Source: Cereibacter_A sp052244495
GTDB taxonomy: Bacteria; Pseudomonadota; Alphaproteobacteria; Rhodobacterales; Rhodobacteraceae
Length of the DNA: 64,000 bases
Assembly (NCBI GenBank): GCA_052244495.1
Contig: JBQPXH010000001.1
Reading direction: 5' to 3' (one strand)
In this document: piece by piece, positions 16,604 to 24,004 of the stretch
How positions within the stretch are numbered: the stretch's first letter is position 1
How the letters are laid out: every line of letters begins with the position of its first letter
The notes under the pieces: model-generated
What the model was told of the DNA's origin: nothing
Databases searched by the model: none
The model's input: the letters and a program-made list of their open reading frames with translations, nothing else
Position numbers and translations under genes: made by a program

Positions 16604-17322
16604 TGACCGAGCCGCTGTTTCGCACCGATCCCTATCTCCGCGAGACGGAGGCGCGCGTCACCGGCCGGACGGCCGAGGGCGGCATCCTTGTGGACCGCTC
16701 GATCTTCTATGCGACCGGGGGCGGGCAGCCGGGCGACAGCGGCTTTCTCGACTGGGAGGGCGGGCGCATTGCCATCGCGACCGCGGTCAAGGCCGACGGC
16801 GGGCAGATCGCCCTCGTCCCGGCCGAGGCCGCCGCGCTGCCGCCCGAGGGCGCGGAGGTGCGCCTGTCCCTCGACTGGGAGCGGCGCTACCGGCACATGC
16901 GGGTGCATACAGCGCTTCACCTCCTCTCGGTCGTGATCCCGCTGCCGGTCACCGGCGGCCAGATCGGGGCAGAGCGGGGCCGCCTCGATTTCGACATGCC
17001 GGAACCGCCGACGGACGTGACGGCGCTGGAAGAGGCACTGAACGCGCTGATCGGGCGTGACCTGCCGGTGACCGAGGACTGGATTACCGACGACGAGCTT
17101 CTGGCCGATCCGTCGATCGTCAAGACCATGTCCGTGATGCCGCCCACCGGTCAGGGCCGCGTGCGTCTGGTGCGGATCGGAGACGGTCGCGAACAGGTGG
17201 ACCTGCAACCCTGCGGCGGAACCCATGTCGCCCGGACGGGCGAGATCGGCCGCGTGGTGATCGGCAAGATCGAGAAGAAGGGCCGCCAGAACCGCCGCGT
17301 AACCATCGCGCTCGCCGACTGA
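16603..17322 (+). CDS. Alanyl-tRNA editing protein, AlaX type
   Basis: A free-standing editing domain of 239 residues that would deacylate Ser- or Gly-tRNA(Ala). The zinc-site motifs are present: H102-x3-H106 in HTALHLL, and C204-x3-H208 in PCGGTHVA, matching the AlaRS editing domain. The N-terminal IFYATGGGQPGDSG block is the standard family start region. Its length with no synthetase core points to AlaX-II/M. The ATG shares its first base with the last base of the channel gene stop (TGATG), so translation is coupled. It is convergent with the GT2 gene, 14 nt apart. Confidence 0.92.
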   Translation: MTEPLFRTDPYLRETEARVTGRTAEGGILVDRSIFYATGGGQPGDSGFLDWEGGRIAIATAVKADGGQIALVPAEAAALPPEGAEVRLSLDWERRYRHMRVHTALHLLSVVIPLPVTGGQIGAERGRLDFDMPEPPTDVTALEEALNALIGRDLPVTEDWITDDELLADPSIVKTMSVMPPTGQGRVRLVRIGDGREQVDLQPCGGTHVARTGEIGRVVIGKIEKKGRQNRRVTIALAD

Positions 17323-17336
17323 AGGCTGCGCTCGGG

Positions 17337-18050
17337 TCAGGCCGGCCGGCGCTCCAGCCGGCGCGCGGGCCGGCCCGACTGACGGCGGAGCGCGAGGATC
17401 TGGCGGGCCGCCTCGGTCGCCGGGATCGTTCGGAAGATGTCGGCCAGCATCGCCAGATCGGCGAGAAGACCCCGCAGCAGTCCCCGCTTGCGCGCCTTGG
17501 AAGGGCTCGACACCCTGGGCCAGGGGACGATTGCGAGCCTGCTTTGCTCGGCGATCCAGATGCGGTTCAGGAACACCTCGATCCCGAACCGCGGCAGGGC
17601 GCGCAGCGCTTCCGTTCTCGGGGCCAGTTGCGCGCGCGGAAGCACGCGTTCGCCCGAGATGTAGTCGAGCCCGATCAGACGCCAGACGAGCGGCGCGTTG
17701 CCCCGGAGGCTGATCGAGACCTTGGCCTCGCCACGCAGGACGGGCAGGAGCAATGCGCTCAGCGCCTCGCGGTCAAGTCCCTCGAGGTCGCTGTCGAGCA
17801 TCAGCAGCCAGTCGCAGTCGAGCGCCTCGATCCCCGCCGCCACCGCCGCGGTCTTGCCCCCGTTCCGCGGCATCGCGAGGACGGCGGCCCCGGCCGCGCG
17901 CGCCACCTCTGCCGTGCCATCGGTCGAGCCGTCGTCCACCACCAGCACCCGGTCGATCAGCGGATGACCCGCCGCGACCGCCAGCACGCGCCCGATGCGG
18001 GCGGCCTCGTTGTAGGCCGGGATCAGGCAGCCGACGCGGACCCGGCTCAT
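17337..18050 (-). CDS. Glycosyltransferase family 2
   Basis: A 237-residue GT-A-fold glycosyltransferase. It opens MSRVRVGCLIPAYNEAARIG and has the nucleotide-binding DDGSTDGT and the metal-site motif LDSDLEGL, typical of GT2 dolichyl-phosphate-mannose-synthase-like enzymes. There is no C-terminal membrane segment, only a basic Arg-rich tail. ATG 18050 overlaps the stop of the preceding VTT gene (ATGA), making it the last gene of a four-gene overlapping cassette. The acceptor is unknown; the context (GT21, metallophosphoesterase, VTT membrane protein) suggests a lipid-linked sugar. Confidence 0.85.
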   Translation of the reverse strand: MSRVRVGCLIPAYNEAARIGRVLAVAAGHPLIDRVLVVDDGSTDGTAEVARAAGAAVLAMPRNGGKTAAVAAGIEALDCDWLLMLDSDLEGLDREALSALLLPVLRGEAKVSISLRGNAPLVWRLIGLDYISGERVLPRAQLAPRTEALRALPRFGIEVFLNRIWIAEQSRLAIVPWPRVSSPSKARKRGLLRGLLADLAMLADIFRTIPATEAARQILALRRQSGRPARRLERRPA

Positions 18051-18598
18051 GAGCAACGCCTCCGCAGCAGGAAGACGGCGCCCGTTGCGAGCAGGATCAG
18101 CCCCAGCGAGACCGGCAGGATCCAGGCGCCGATCCGGTCGTAGCTTTCGCCCGCCCACCAGCCGAGCGCGACGAAGGCGAGGCTCTTCGGCACGGTCGCC
18201 ACCGTGTTGCAAAGCATGAACCAGCCGAAGGGCACCCGCGCCGCGCCCGCGGCGAAGAGAACCGCCGCTCCTGCCGCATGGGTGAGCTTCGCCCCGATCA
18301 GGAGCCGCCCGGCGTTGTTGCGCAGTCGGTGGGACATGGACTCGACGCTCTCCTCGCGGATGCGGAGCAGGCGTGCGACCCGGTGCCCGCCGCTCCGCCC
18401 TGCGGCGTACACGAGCGCGTCCCCCAGAAGGTCCGCCGCGACCACCACCACCAGCACGGCCCGGATGTCGAGCAGGTCCCGCTGGGCAAGCCAGGCCGCG
18501 ATGACGGTGATCACCGGCCCCTCGATCAGTGCCAGCGGGGCCACCAGCGCGATCCCGTGCGCCGCGATCAGCGAGAGCGCCGCGCCGGCCTCGATCAT
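18047..18598 (-). CDS. DedA/VTT-domain-like integral membrane protein
   Basis: A 183-residue protein with several membrane helices: residues 3-25 (GAALSLIAAHGIALVAPLAL), 28-38, 44-68, 105-125 and 160-178. The motif EGPVITVIAAWLA near the start and the G-R-x-G/K-containing re-entrant-like segment (LIGAKLTHAAGAAVLFAAGA) resemble VTT/DedA proteins, a group that includes lipid scramblases and flippases in bacteria. It overlaps both neighbours by 4 nt. In the cassette it would be a candidate for moving a lipid substrate across the membrane; that is inference from family and context. Confidence 0.75.
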   Translation of the reverse strand: MIEAGAALSLIAAHGIALVAPLALIEGPVITVIAAWLAQRDLLDIRAVLVVVVAADLLGDALVYAAGRSGGHRVARLLRIREESVESMSHRLRNNAGRLLIGAKLTHAAGAAVLFAAGAARVPFGWFMLCNTVATVPKSLAFVALGWWAGESYDRIGAWILPVSLGLILLATGAVFLLRRRCS

Positions 18599-19689
18599 GC
18601 CGCAGGCCCGTCGGTTGCGGGCGCCATGGCCGTGCCGCGCCATTCGAAGCCGGAGCGGGCGAAGGTCGCGGCCCAGAGCACCGGCAGCATCACGTCGCGC
18701 AGCACCCACGCCGCAAGATCCCGCCGTCCGTGCGGCCAGCCCATCGCGCGGCAGAGCGCCGCCTCGCCGCCATACCAGAGCGCGAGGAAGGGCAGGGCGA
18801 GCAGCGGTGCGGACAGCACCAGCATCAGAAGGGGCAGCACGGGCGAGAGCAGCGGCTCGAGCGCGAAGAGGCCGGGAAAGCCCTGCCGCCGGATACGCGA
18901 CCAGCGGAGCTGCCGGGCCCAGACGTCGCGCAGGCGGCGGTGGCCGATCGGCTGGGTAAAGGGCCGCGGCACCAGCCGCACCTTGCCGCCGGCCGCCCGC
19001 ACGAGGCGCGTCGCGGCCACGTCCTCGGCCAGTTCGGTGCCGAGCGCCGCGAGCCCTCCCCGTTCGTCGAGGAGCGCGCGGTCGAGGAACATCGTCTTGC
19101 CCTGCGCAAAGCCGAGGCCCACCCGCGCCGCTGCCAGTTGCCAGCGGCCCTGAAGCCCGTTCAGGAAGCCCGCCTCGAGCGCGCCCCAGATCCCTTCCGC
19201 GCGGCCGCCTGCCGGCGGCGAGGAGACGAGCGCCACGCCCGGCCGCCATTCGGCCGCGAGCTGCCGGAGGTAATCGCGCGGCAGCATCAGGTTGGCGTCC
19301 GCGATGGCGATCATCCGCGCGGAGGTGCCCGACCATCCCTTGGCGAGGTTGTTGAGCTTGGGGTTCGCCGTGATCCGTTCCTCTCCGATCAGCAGGCGCG
19401 CACGGGCGCCGGGATGGAGCCGGATCAGCTCGCGCACCAGCGGCACGGCGGCATCCTCTTCACGTGCGGCGCAGAAGACGATCTCGTAGTCCGGCCAGTC
19501 GAGGCCGAAGCTCGAGCCCAGCGTCTCGCGGTCGAACCGGTCCTGCCCGCAGACCGGGCGCAGCAGGCAGACGAAGGGGAGTTCGCGGCCGGGATCGGGG
19601 GTGCGGCGGCGTCCGTGCGAGGCGGCGAGGGCGGCGGCCGAAAGGTGAAGCGAGAGGAGCGAACAGGCTGCAATGGTAAGGGACATCAT
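18595..19689 (-). CDS. GT21-type glycosyltransferase (ceramide/diacylglycerol glucosyltransferase-like)
   Basis: A 364-residue membrane glycosyltransferase. An N-terminal membrane anchor (residues 1-24) is followed by a GT21 catalytic core: PFVCLLRPVCGQDRFD, then IADANLMLP, the acidic ELAEDVAATRLVRAAG, and RQLRWSRIRRQG, which is the (Q/R)xxRW motif. Two or three membrane helices follow (about 275-315 and 335-350). Related bacterial enzymes glycosylate ceramide, hopanoids (HpnI) or diacylglycerol. Two adjacent ATGs (19689 and 19686) overlap the stop of the metallophosphoesterase gene; either may be used. The lipid acceptor is not readable from sequence. Confidence 0.85.
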   Translation of the reverse strand: MMSLTIAACSLLSLHLSAAALAASHGRRRTPDPGRELPFVCLLRPVCGQDRFDRETLGSSFGLDWPDYEIVFCAAREEDAAVPLVRELIRLHPGARARLLIGEERITANPKLNNLAKGWSGTSARMIAIADANLMLPRDYLRQLAAEWRPGVALVSSPPAGGRAEGIWGALEAGFLNGLQGRWQLAAARVGLGFAQGKTMFLDRALLDERGGLAALGTELAEDVAATRLVRAAGGKVRLVPRPFTQPIGHRRLRDVWARQLRWSRIRRQGFPGLFALEPLLSPVLPLLMLVLSAPLLALPFLALWYGGEAALCRAMGWPHGRRDLAAWVLRDVMLPVLWAATFARSGFEWRGTAMAPATDGPAA

Positions 19690-20492
19690 GCCTCTGCCGG
19701 GAGGGGGAAGGCGCGGGCGAAGCCGCTGGCGGACTCCGGGGCGGGGCTCGCCTGAACGAGGGCGAGGCGCCCCGACGCATCTTCGGCCAGCGCGGTGAAG
19801 CTGTCCACCCAGTCGCCGCAGTTGGCGTAGACGAGCCCATGGTTCTCGTGCAGCGCCGCCTTGTGGAAATGGCCGCAGATCACCCCGTCGCAGCCGGCGC
19901 GGCGGGCGCGCGCCACGAGGCGCGCCTCGTAGGCCGTGCCGAAGGCCATGGCCGCATCGACGCCCTTGAGCAGCGCCTCGATCAGGCTCCGCCGCTCGTG
20001 GTCGGCGGTGCGGCGCATGCGCTTCAGACGCTCGTCGAGGTTGCGCAGCATCCAGTCGAGCCGGCTGCCGAGCCGGGTCATGAAGTGAAAGCGCAGGATG
20101 CGCGGGTCGCAGGCGTCGCCATGGGTGACGAGGTAGCGCCGCCCGTCGGCCGCCTCGTGAACGGTCTCCTGCGCGACGGTGATGCGCTGGAAGTGTTCGC
20201 CGAGATAGACGCGCATCGCCGCGTCGTGGTTTCCGGTGAGGTAGTGGATCCGCGCCCCCTCCTGCACGCGTTTCAGGAGCAGCGCGAGGATGGCGTCGTG
20301 GCTGGGTGTCCAGTGCGGGAAAGGCGGGTGCCAGAGGTCGAGGATGTCGCCCACGAGGAAGATCTCGGGTGCCGTATGCTCGCGCAGGAAGGCGAGGATG
20401 CGGTCGGCACGGCATCCGCGCGAGCCGAGGTGAAGGTCGGACAGGAAGAGGCTGCGGTGACGGCGCGGCGGCGGCAGGAGGGTCATGTCCAT
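19686..20492 (-). CDS. Metallophosphoesterase, LpxH-like (UDP-diacylglucosamine hydrolase related)
   Basis: A 268-residue calcineurin-like phosphoesterase with all metal motifs: SDLHLG at about residue 18, GDILDLW, TGNHD, THGD and GHFH. The arrangement and the DLWHPPFPHWTPSHD-type insert resemble the LpxH branch, which cleaves UDP-2,3-diacylglucosamine. It could be a paralogue that processes a nucleotide-activated or phosphorylated lipid; lipid A genes are not next to it. It is the first gene of the cassette, ATG 20492. An alternative start two codons later (20486) exists. Confidence 0.85.
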   Translation of the reverse strand: MDMTLLPPPRRHRSLFLSDLHLGSRGCRADRILAFLREHTAPEIFLVGDILDLWHPPFPHWTPSHDAILALLLKRVQEGARIHYLTGNHDAAMRVYLGEHFQRITVAQETVHEAADGRRYLVTHGDACDPRILRFHFMTRLGSRLDWMLRNLDERLKRMRRTADHERRSLIEALLKGVDAAMAFGTAYEARLVARARRAGCDGVICGHFHKAALHENHGLVYANCGDWVDSFTALAEDASGRLALVQASPAPESASGFARAFPLPAEA

Positions 20493-20870
20493 GGGCGCGT
20501 CCTTCGACTGATGGCACGGGCGGCGACCGGCACCGATACCGGCTGACTGCGCTATGGCACGGCGACCATACGGTTTTGTGACCGTCGCTTTTCAGTTCTG
20601 CGACGCAGCGAGCGCCCGCCGGCCATCCGGTTCTGCAGCACGGCGGTCGCCGATGGATCGCGTCGAAGAAGCGCATCGGCCTTTCGCCGCCGACCGTGGG
20701 TCTTCGCATGGCTGGCAAGGGCCTCAAGGCCGGTCCGCGGGGCGTTTGCGCGGCCTGTCCGGAGGTTCCGCAGGAGCGTGTGGTGGCGGAACAGGACGGC
20801 CTGCGGCAGGAGGTCGCGCGCGGCCAGGAGAAGGCTGAGGCCGTCCGAGGTGCTCCGTCTCTGGCTCAGG
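20493..20870 (+). other. Non-coding stretch between PAP2 gene and metallophosphoesterase
   Basis: About 378 bases lacking a convincing gene on either strand. It must contain the promoter of the glycolipid cassette on the minus strand. I see an inverted repeat ACGGT-N6-ACCGT at 20570-20585, flanked by GCGAC (20562-20566) and GTCGC (20584-20588), which could be an operator; otherwise nothing recognisable. Confidence 0.4.
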
Positions 20871-21707
20871 TCAGGCCAGCATCGCGGCAAGATCGCGCAG
20901 CAGGTCCCGAACGGGGCCGAACATCGAAGCCACCTGCCACGTGATGAAGAAGACCGCCGGATAGAAGAGCCCGCCATGTGTCGCGGCATAAGTGGGAATG
21001 TCGTGGCGCTGCAGTTGCCGGGCGAGCCATGGGACGAGAGCCACCGCGATCAGGATGCCGATGACGGCGCCGACGGCGATATCGGCCGCATAGTGCAGCC
21101 CGAAGAACACGCGGGGCAGGCAGATGATGAAGATGGCGTGGACGAGCGCCACCACGCCTGCCGCGCGGTGCGCGAGGAAGATCCCCGTCGCCAGGGCGAA
21201 GTAGAGCACGGCGTGGTCGCTCGGCATCGAACTCCAGCCGTCAAGGGTTTCGTGGGTCAGGCCTCCGTGGAGCACGAAGCCCAGCTCGGGGTCATGGATT
21301 GGTCGGGGACGATAGGGCAGCATCACAGCCAGCACTCGTCCCACGAAGACCGCCAGAACCGAAACGGCCAGGGTCGCGAGCAGCCGGGCGCGGGTCTCTT
21401 CCACCCTCTTGCTGACAGCGAACCACAGGCTCCAGAAGAGCATCATGGAAAAGACGCCCTTGAACAGGCTGTTGCGTTCAATGATGTGCAGCAACTGGTC
21501 GACGGAAGGCAGGTCCCCGACGAAGCTGTTGATGAACAGCGAAATCTGGAGATCGAGCGAGACAATCGTGCCGAGCACCATGACAATCCTGAGTAATAAA
21601 TGGGTCGGAAAAGAAGACAGAAGTGTCACAAAAACGTCAAGAAATTTCCTTATTAGGCCCGCGGTCTTGCGCGGCGACCGGCCCCGAAAGGGCAGGATGT
21701 TGCTCAT
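20871..21707 (-). CDS. PAP2-family membrane phosphatase
   Basis: A 278-residue integral membrane protein of the phosphatidic acid phosphatase 2 superfamily. Active-site motifs are present in order: GRVLAVMLPYRPRP (motif 1, with Arg where Lys is more usual), SSMPSDHAVLY (motif 2, PSDH), and PRVFFGLHYAADIAVG (motif 3, R-x5-H-x3-D). There are about six membrane helices. It would remove phosphate from a lipid or isoprenoid phosphate on the outer face of the inner membrane. The start at 21707 (MSNILPFRGRS) has GAGGG six nt upstream; the ATG two codons earlier has no spacing to a ribosome site. Confidence 0.86.
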   Translation of the reverse strand: MSNILPFRGRSPRKTAGLIRKFLDVFVTLLSSFPTHLLLRIVMVLGTIVSLDLQISLFINSFVGDLPSVDQLLHIIERNSLFKGVFSMMLFWSLWFAVSKRVEETRARLLATLAVSVLAVFVGRVLAVMLPYRPRPIHDPELGFVLHGGLTHETLDGWSSMPSDHAVLYFALATGIFLAHRAAGVVALVHAIFIICLPRVFFGLHYAADIAVGAVIGILIAVALVPWLARQLQRHDIPTYAATHGGLFYPAVFFITWQVASMFGPVRDLLRDLAAMLA

Positions 21708-21924
21708 GAACATCCCTCGGCAGGCGTAAGACTGTTCGGAAATCCGGCCACGGCCGCCAGAAGGCGGGCGAATCTTCCACCCTCCCGAGCGGCCGCAATC
21801 GCGCTCCGGCCCCGGAGGCAGGGAGCGATCGAAAGGCGACAACTTATCGTGCGGAAGGCGTAACATCCTCTTGCGCGGGCACGCGCGTGGCATACAGTCA
21901 GCCCGTTCTTCAACAAGGAATTGC

Positions 21925-22731
21925 ATGATGATTTCTCGCCTTCGCCCCGCTGCCCTTGCCCTGATTGCCGGCCTTCTGGCAGGGCCGGTGGCGGCGGCCC
22001 CCTGCAGCAATACCGGCGCCGCCTACGAGAGCTGGAAGCCTCAGATGGCGCAGGAGGCCGCAGCGGCAGGCGTGGGGCGCCAAGGCATCGCGGCGCTGAT
22101 GGGAACGTCCTACTCCTCGCGTACCATTGCCGCCGACCGCAACCAGAAGAGCTTCAAGTACAGTCTCGAGAAGTTCATGCAGGTGCGCGGCTCGGATACG
22201 ATCATCCGGCAGGGCAGGTCGCGGAAGGCGAAGAACCCGGACTTCTACGCCGCCCTCGAGCAGCGCTATGGTGTGCCCGCAGGCATACTACTCGCGATCC
22301 ACGGGATGGAGACGGGCTTCGGCAACTTCATGGGGGACACGAACGTCGTCTCCGCCATCGCGACGCTGGCCTATGACTGCCGGCGGAGCGATTTCTTCAC
22401 GCCGCACCTGCTGGCGGCGCTGGTGCTCGTTGATCGGGGCTCGATCAGCACCGCCTCGGTCGGTGCCAAGCATGGCGAATTGGGCCACACCCAGTTCCTG
22501 CCGGGCAACGCGCTGGCCTATGGCGTGGACGGCAACGGCGACGGCCGGGTGGATCTGACGAACCTGACCGATGCGATGGCCTCGACGGCGAACTTCCTTG
22601 CGCAGAAGGGATGGCGGCCGGGGCTCGGCTACCAGCCGGGCGAGCCGAACCATGCCGTGATCCGCGAATGGAATGCCGCGGGCGTCTACCAGCAAGCCAT
22701 TGCCATCATGGGTCAGCAGATCGATCGGTGA
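21925..22731 (+). CDS. Lytic murein transglycosylase (MltB/SLT_2 type)
   Basis: A 268-residue exported peptidoglycan-cleaving enzyme. The signal peptide (residues 1-26, ALALIAGLLAGPVAAAPC) is followed by an SLT_2-type domain: KNPDFYAALEQRYGVPAGILLAI runs into the catalytic glutamate in HGMETGFGN (about residue 130), then GELGHTQFLPGNALAYGVDG. Lytic transglycosylases cleave the MurNAc-GlcNAc bond to form anhydromuropeptides. ATG 21925 follows AAGGAA; the next codon is also ATG. It diverges from the PAP2 gene over about 220 nt. Confidence 0.9.
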   Translation: MMISRLRPAALALIAGLLAGPVAAAPCSNTGAAYESWKPQMAQEAAAAGVGRQGIAALMGTSYSSRTIAADRNQKSFKYSLEKFMQVRGSDTIIRQGRSRKAKNPDFYAALEQRYGVPAGILLAIHGMETGFGNFMGDTNVVSAIATLAYDCRRSDFFTPHLLAALVLVDRGSISTASVGAKHGELGHTQFLPGNALAYGVDGNGDGRVDLTNLTDAMASTANFLAQKGWRPGLGYQPGEPNHAVIREWNAAGVYQQAIAIMGQQIDR

Positions 22732-22740
22732 TTTTGCCTC

Positions 22741-22769
22741 TTGCACCCGGCCAGCGAGTCGCCTAGACA
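22741..22769 (+). promoter_or_regulatory. Promoter of tRNA-Glu
   Basis: TTGCAC (22741-22746) and TAGACA (22764-22769) are separated by 17 nt, a good housekeeping-type spacing, and lie 15 nt before the tRNA start. Confidence 0.6.
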
Positions 22770-22784
22770 CCGCCTCGTCCGGAT

Positions 22785-22859
22785 GGCCCGTTCGTCTATC
22801 GGTTAGGACACCAGGTTTTCAACCTGGGAAGAGGGGTTCGACTCCCCTACGGGCTGCCA
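22785..22859 (+). tRNA. tRNA-Glu (anticodon TTC)
   Basis: A complete 75-nt cloverleaf with encoded CCA. The acceptor GGCCCGT pairs with ACGGGCT, discriminator G. The anticodon arm is CCAGG-TTTTCAA-CCTGG with anticodon TTC at 22818-22820, and the T-arm is GAGGG-GTTCGAC-TCCCC-like. No integrase or remnant repeat of the 3' end lies downstream, so it does not appear to be occupied as an integration site here. Confidence 0.97.
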
Positions 22860-23053
22860 CTTTTCCCTTTCTTCCTTGCATCTTGCGCGCCGCTGCTTCG
22901 GCCGCGCCCTTGCGGGCAGGCGGCCTCAGGGGCGCTCGCGCGTCTCCGGCAAGAGGCGTCGTCGCACCAGTTCGCCCGGGAAATTCGCATTCCTCATGGC
23001 TCCGGGCCTTTCCGCTGCTAGGCTGATCCCGAAGCTCAGCGGAGGATGATCTT

Positions 23054-23380
23054 ATGCGACCGATTCCAGTCCTGACCGTTTTCATTGCCGCGACTCTTTC
23101 TGCCTGCACCGCAGCCGAGGAACCGGCAACCGCCCCTGCCACTTTCCCGCCGACGGCTGCGGACATGGCAAGTCCGGCCTACACGGCCTGCCGCGCCGCC
23201 ATCGCGCGCACGAACCGCCGTCCCGTCTCGGATGTGGCGATCTTCAGCTACCTCTTCTCCGAGGCTAATACGGAAGTGCTCGCGAGTGTCGCGGGGGCAG
23301 AGGCGCCTTGGCGCTGCCTGTCCTCGAACCAGGGCGAGGTGGCCGAGGTCACCTATACGGGAAGCGAAGGCGCGCTCTGA
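23054..23380 (+). CDS. Small putative lipoprotein, unknown function
   Basis: A 108-residue protein with a lipoprotein signal: MRPIPVLTVFIAATLSAC, lipobox LSAC with the cysteine at position 18. The mature part is Ala/Pro-rich at first, then a compact region containing two more cysteines (TACRAAI and PWRCLS) that could form a disulfide. A GGAGG ribosome site precedes the ATG. I do not recognise a family. It would sit in the outer membrane or periplasm. The gene is convergent with putR. Confidence 0.75.
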   Translation: MRPIPVLTVFIAATLSACTAAEEPATAPATFPPTAADMASPAYTACRAAIARTNRRPVSDVAIFSYLFSEANTEVLASVAGAEAPWRCLSSNQGEVAEVTYTGSEGAL

Positions 23381-23438
23381 CCGGAGCCCGCGGGCGCTAC
23401 CGCCGACCGGCGAACGCCACCCACGGCAGGCGCCTTCC

Positions 23439-23894
23439 TCAGCCGTGGGACTCCTTGACCGATTCCATCGCCACATGGGTCGAGGTCGACGCCACATAGG
23501 GCAGCGTCGAGAGCTTTTCGCCCAGCACGCGGCGGTAGTCCTGGATGTCGGCGGTGCGGACCTTCAGCAGGTAGTCGAAGCGGCTTGCGATCATGTGGCA
23601 CTCCTCGACCTCGGGCACGGCAAGGACCGCACGGTTGAAGGCCTGCAGCGCGCTCTCGCGGGTGTCCGAGAGCTTCACCTCCACGAAGGCCACATGGGCG
23701 AGGCCCATGCGGATCGGGTCGAGGCGCGCGCCGTAGCCGGTGATCACGCCCGCCGCCTCGAGCCGCTTCATCCGCGCCTGGGTCGGCGATTTGGTAAGCC
23801 CGATCCGCCGCGCGAGTTCGGTTGCGCTGACGCGGCCATCGGCGGCGAGCACCCGCAGGATCGCCTGATCGAACCGGTCGAGTTCCAGCGCCAT
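23439..23894 (-). CDS. putR: Lrp/AsnC-family regulator, probably PutR
   Basis: A 151-residue leucine-responsive-type regulator. The N-terminal helix-turn-helix is VSATELARRIGLTKSPTQAR, continuing MKRLEAAGVITGY, and the C-terminal RAM/ligand domain spans about residues 70-145. It is divergent from putA, the arrangement of the proline-responsive activator PutR in alphaproteobacteria such as R. capsulatus and Agrobacterium. It therefore probably activates putA when proline is present. The ATG at 23894 (MALELDRFDQ) is preferred: AGGAGG lies 8 nt upstream, while the ATG 21 nt earlier has none. Confidence 0.88.
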   Translation of the reverse strand: MALELDRFDQAILRVLAADGRVSATELARRIGLTKSPTQARMKRLEAAGVITGYGARLDPIRMGLAHVAFVEVKLSDTRESALQAFNRAVLAVPEVEECHMIASRFDYLLKVRTADIQDYRRVLGEKLSTLPYVASTSTHVAMESVKESHG

Positions 23895-24004
23895 CTGGCC
23901 TGCCTCCTGCTTCATCTTCGGCCGATCCGGCTGCCGATCCGCGATAATCGGGACGAACGGCTTCAGCTTGCACGGTAATCTAGGCGAAACAGGAGTTCGC
24001 GTCC

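Noticed and set aside
22785..22859. tRNA-Glu as an integration site of a mobile element
   Set aside because: No integrase, no duplicated tRNA 3' end and ordinary composition downstream.
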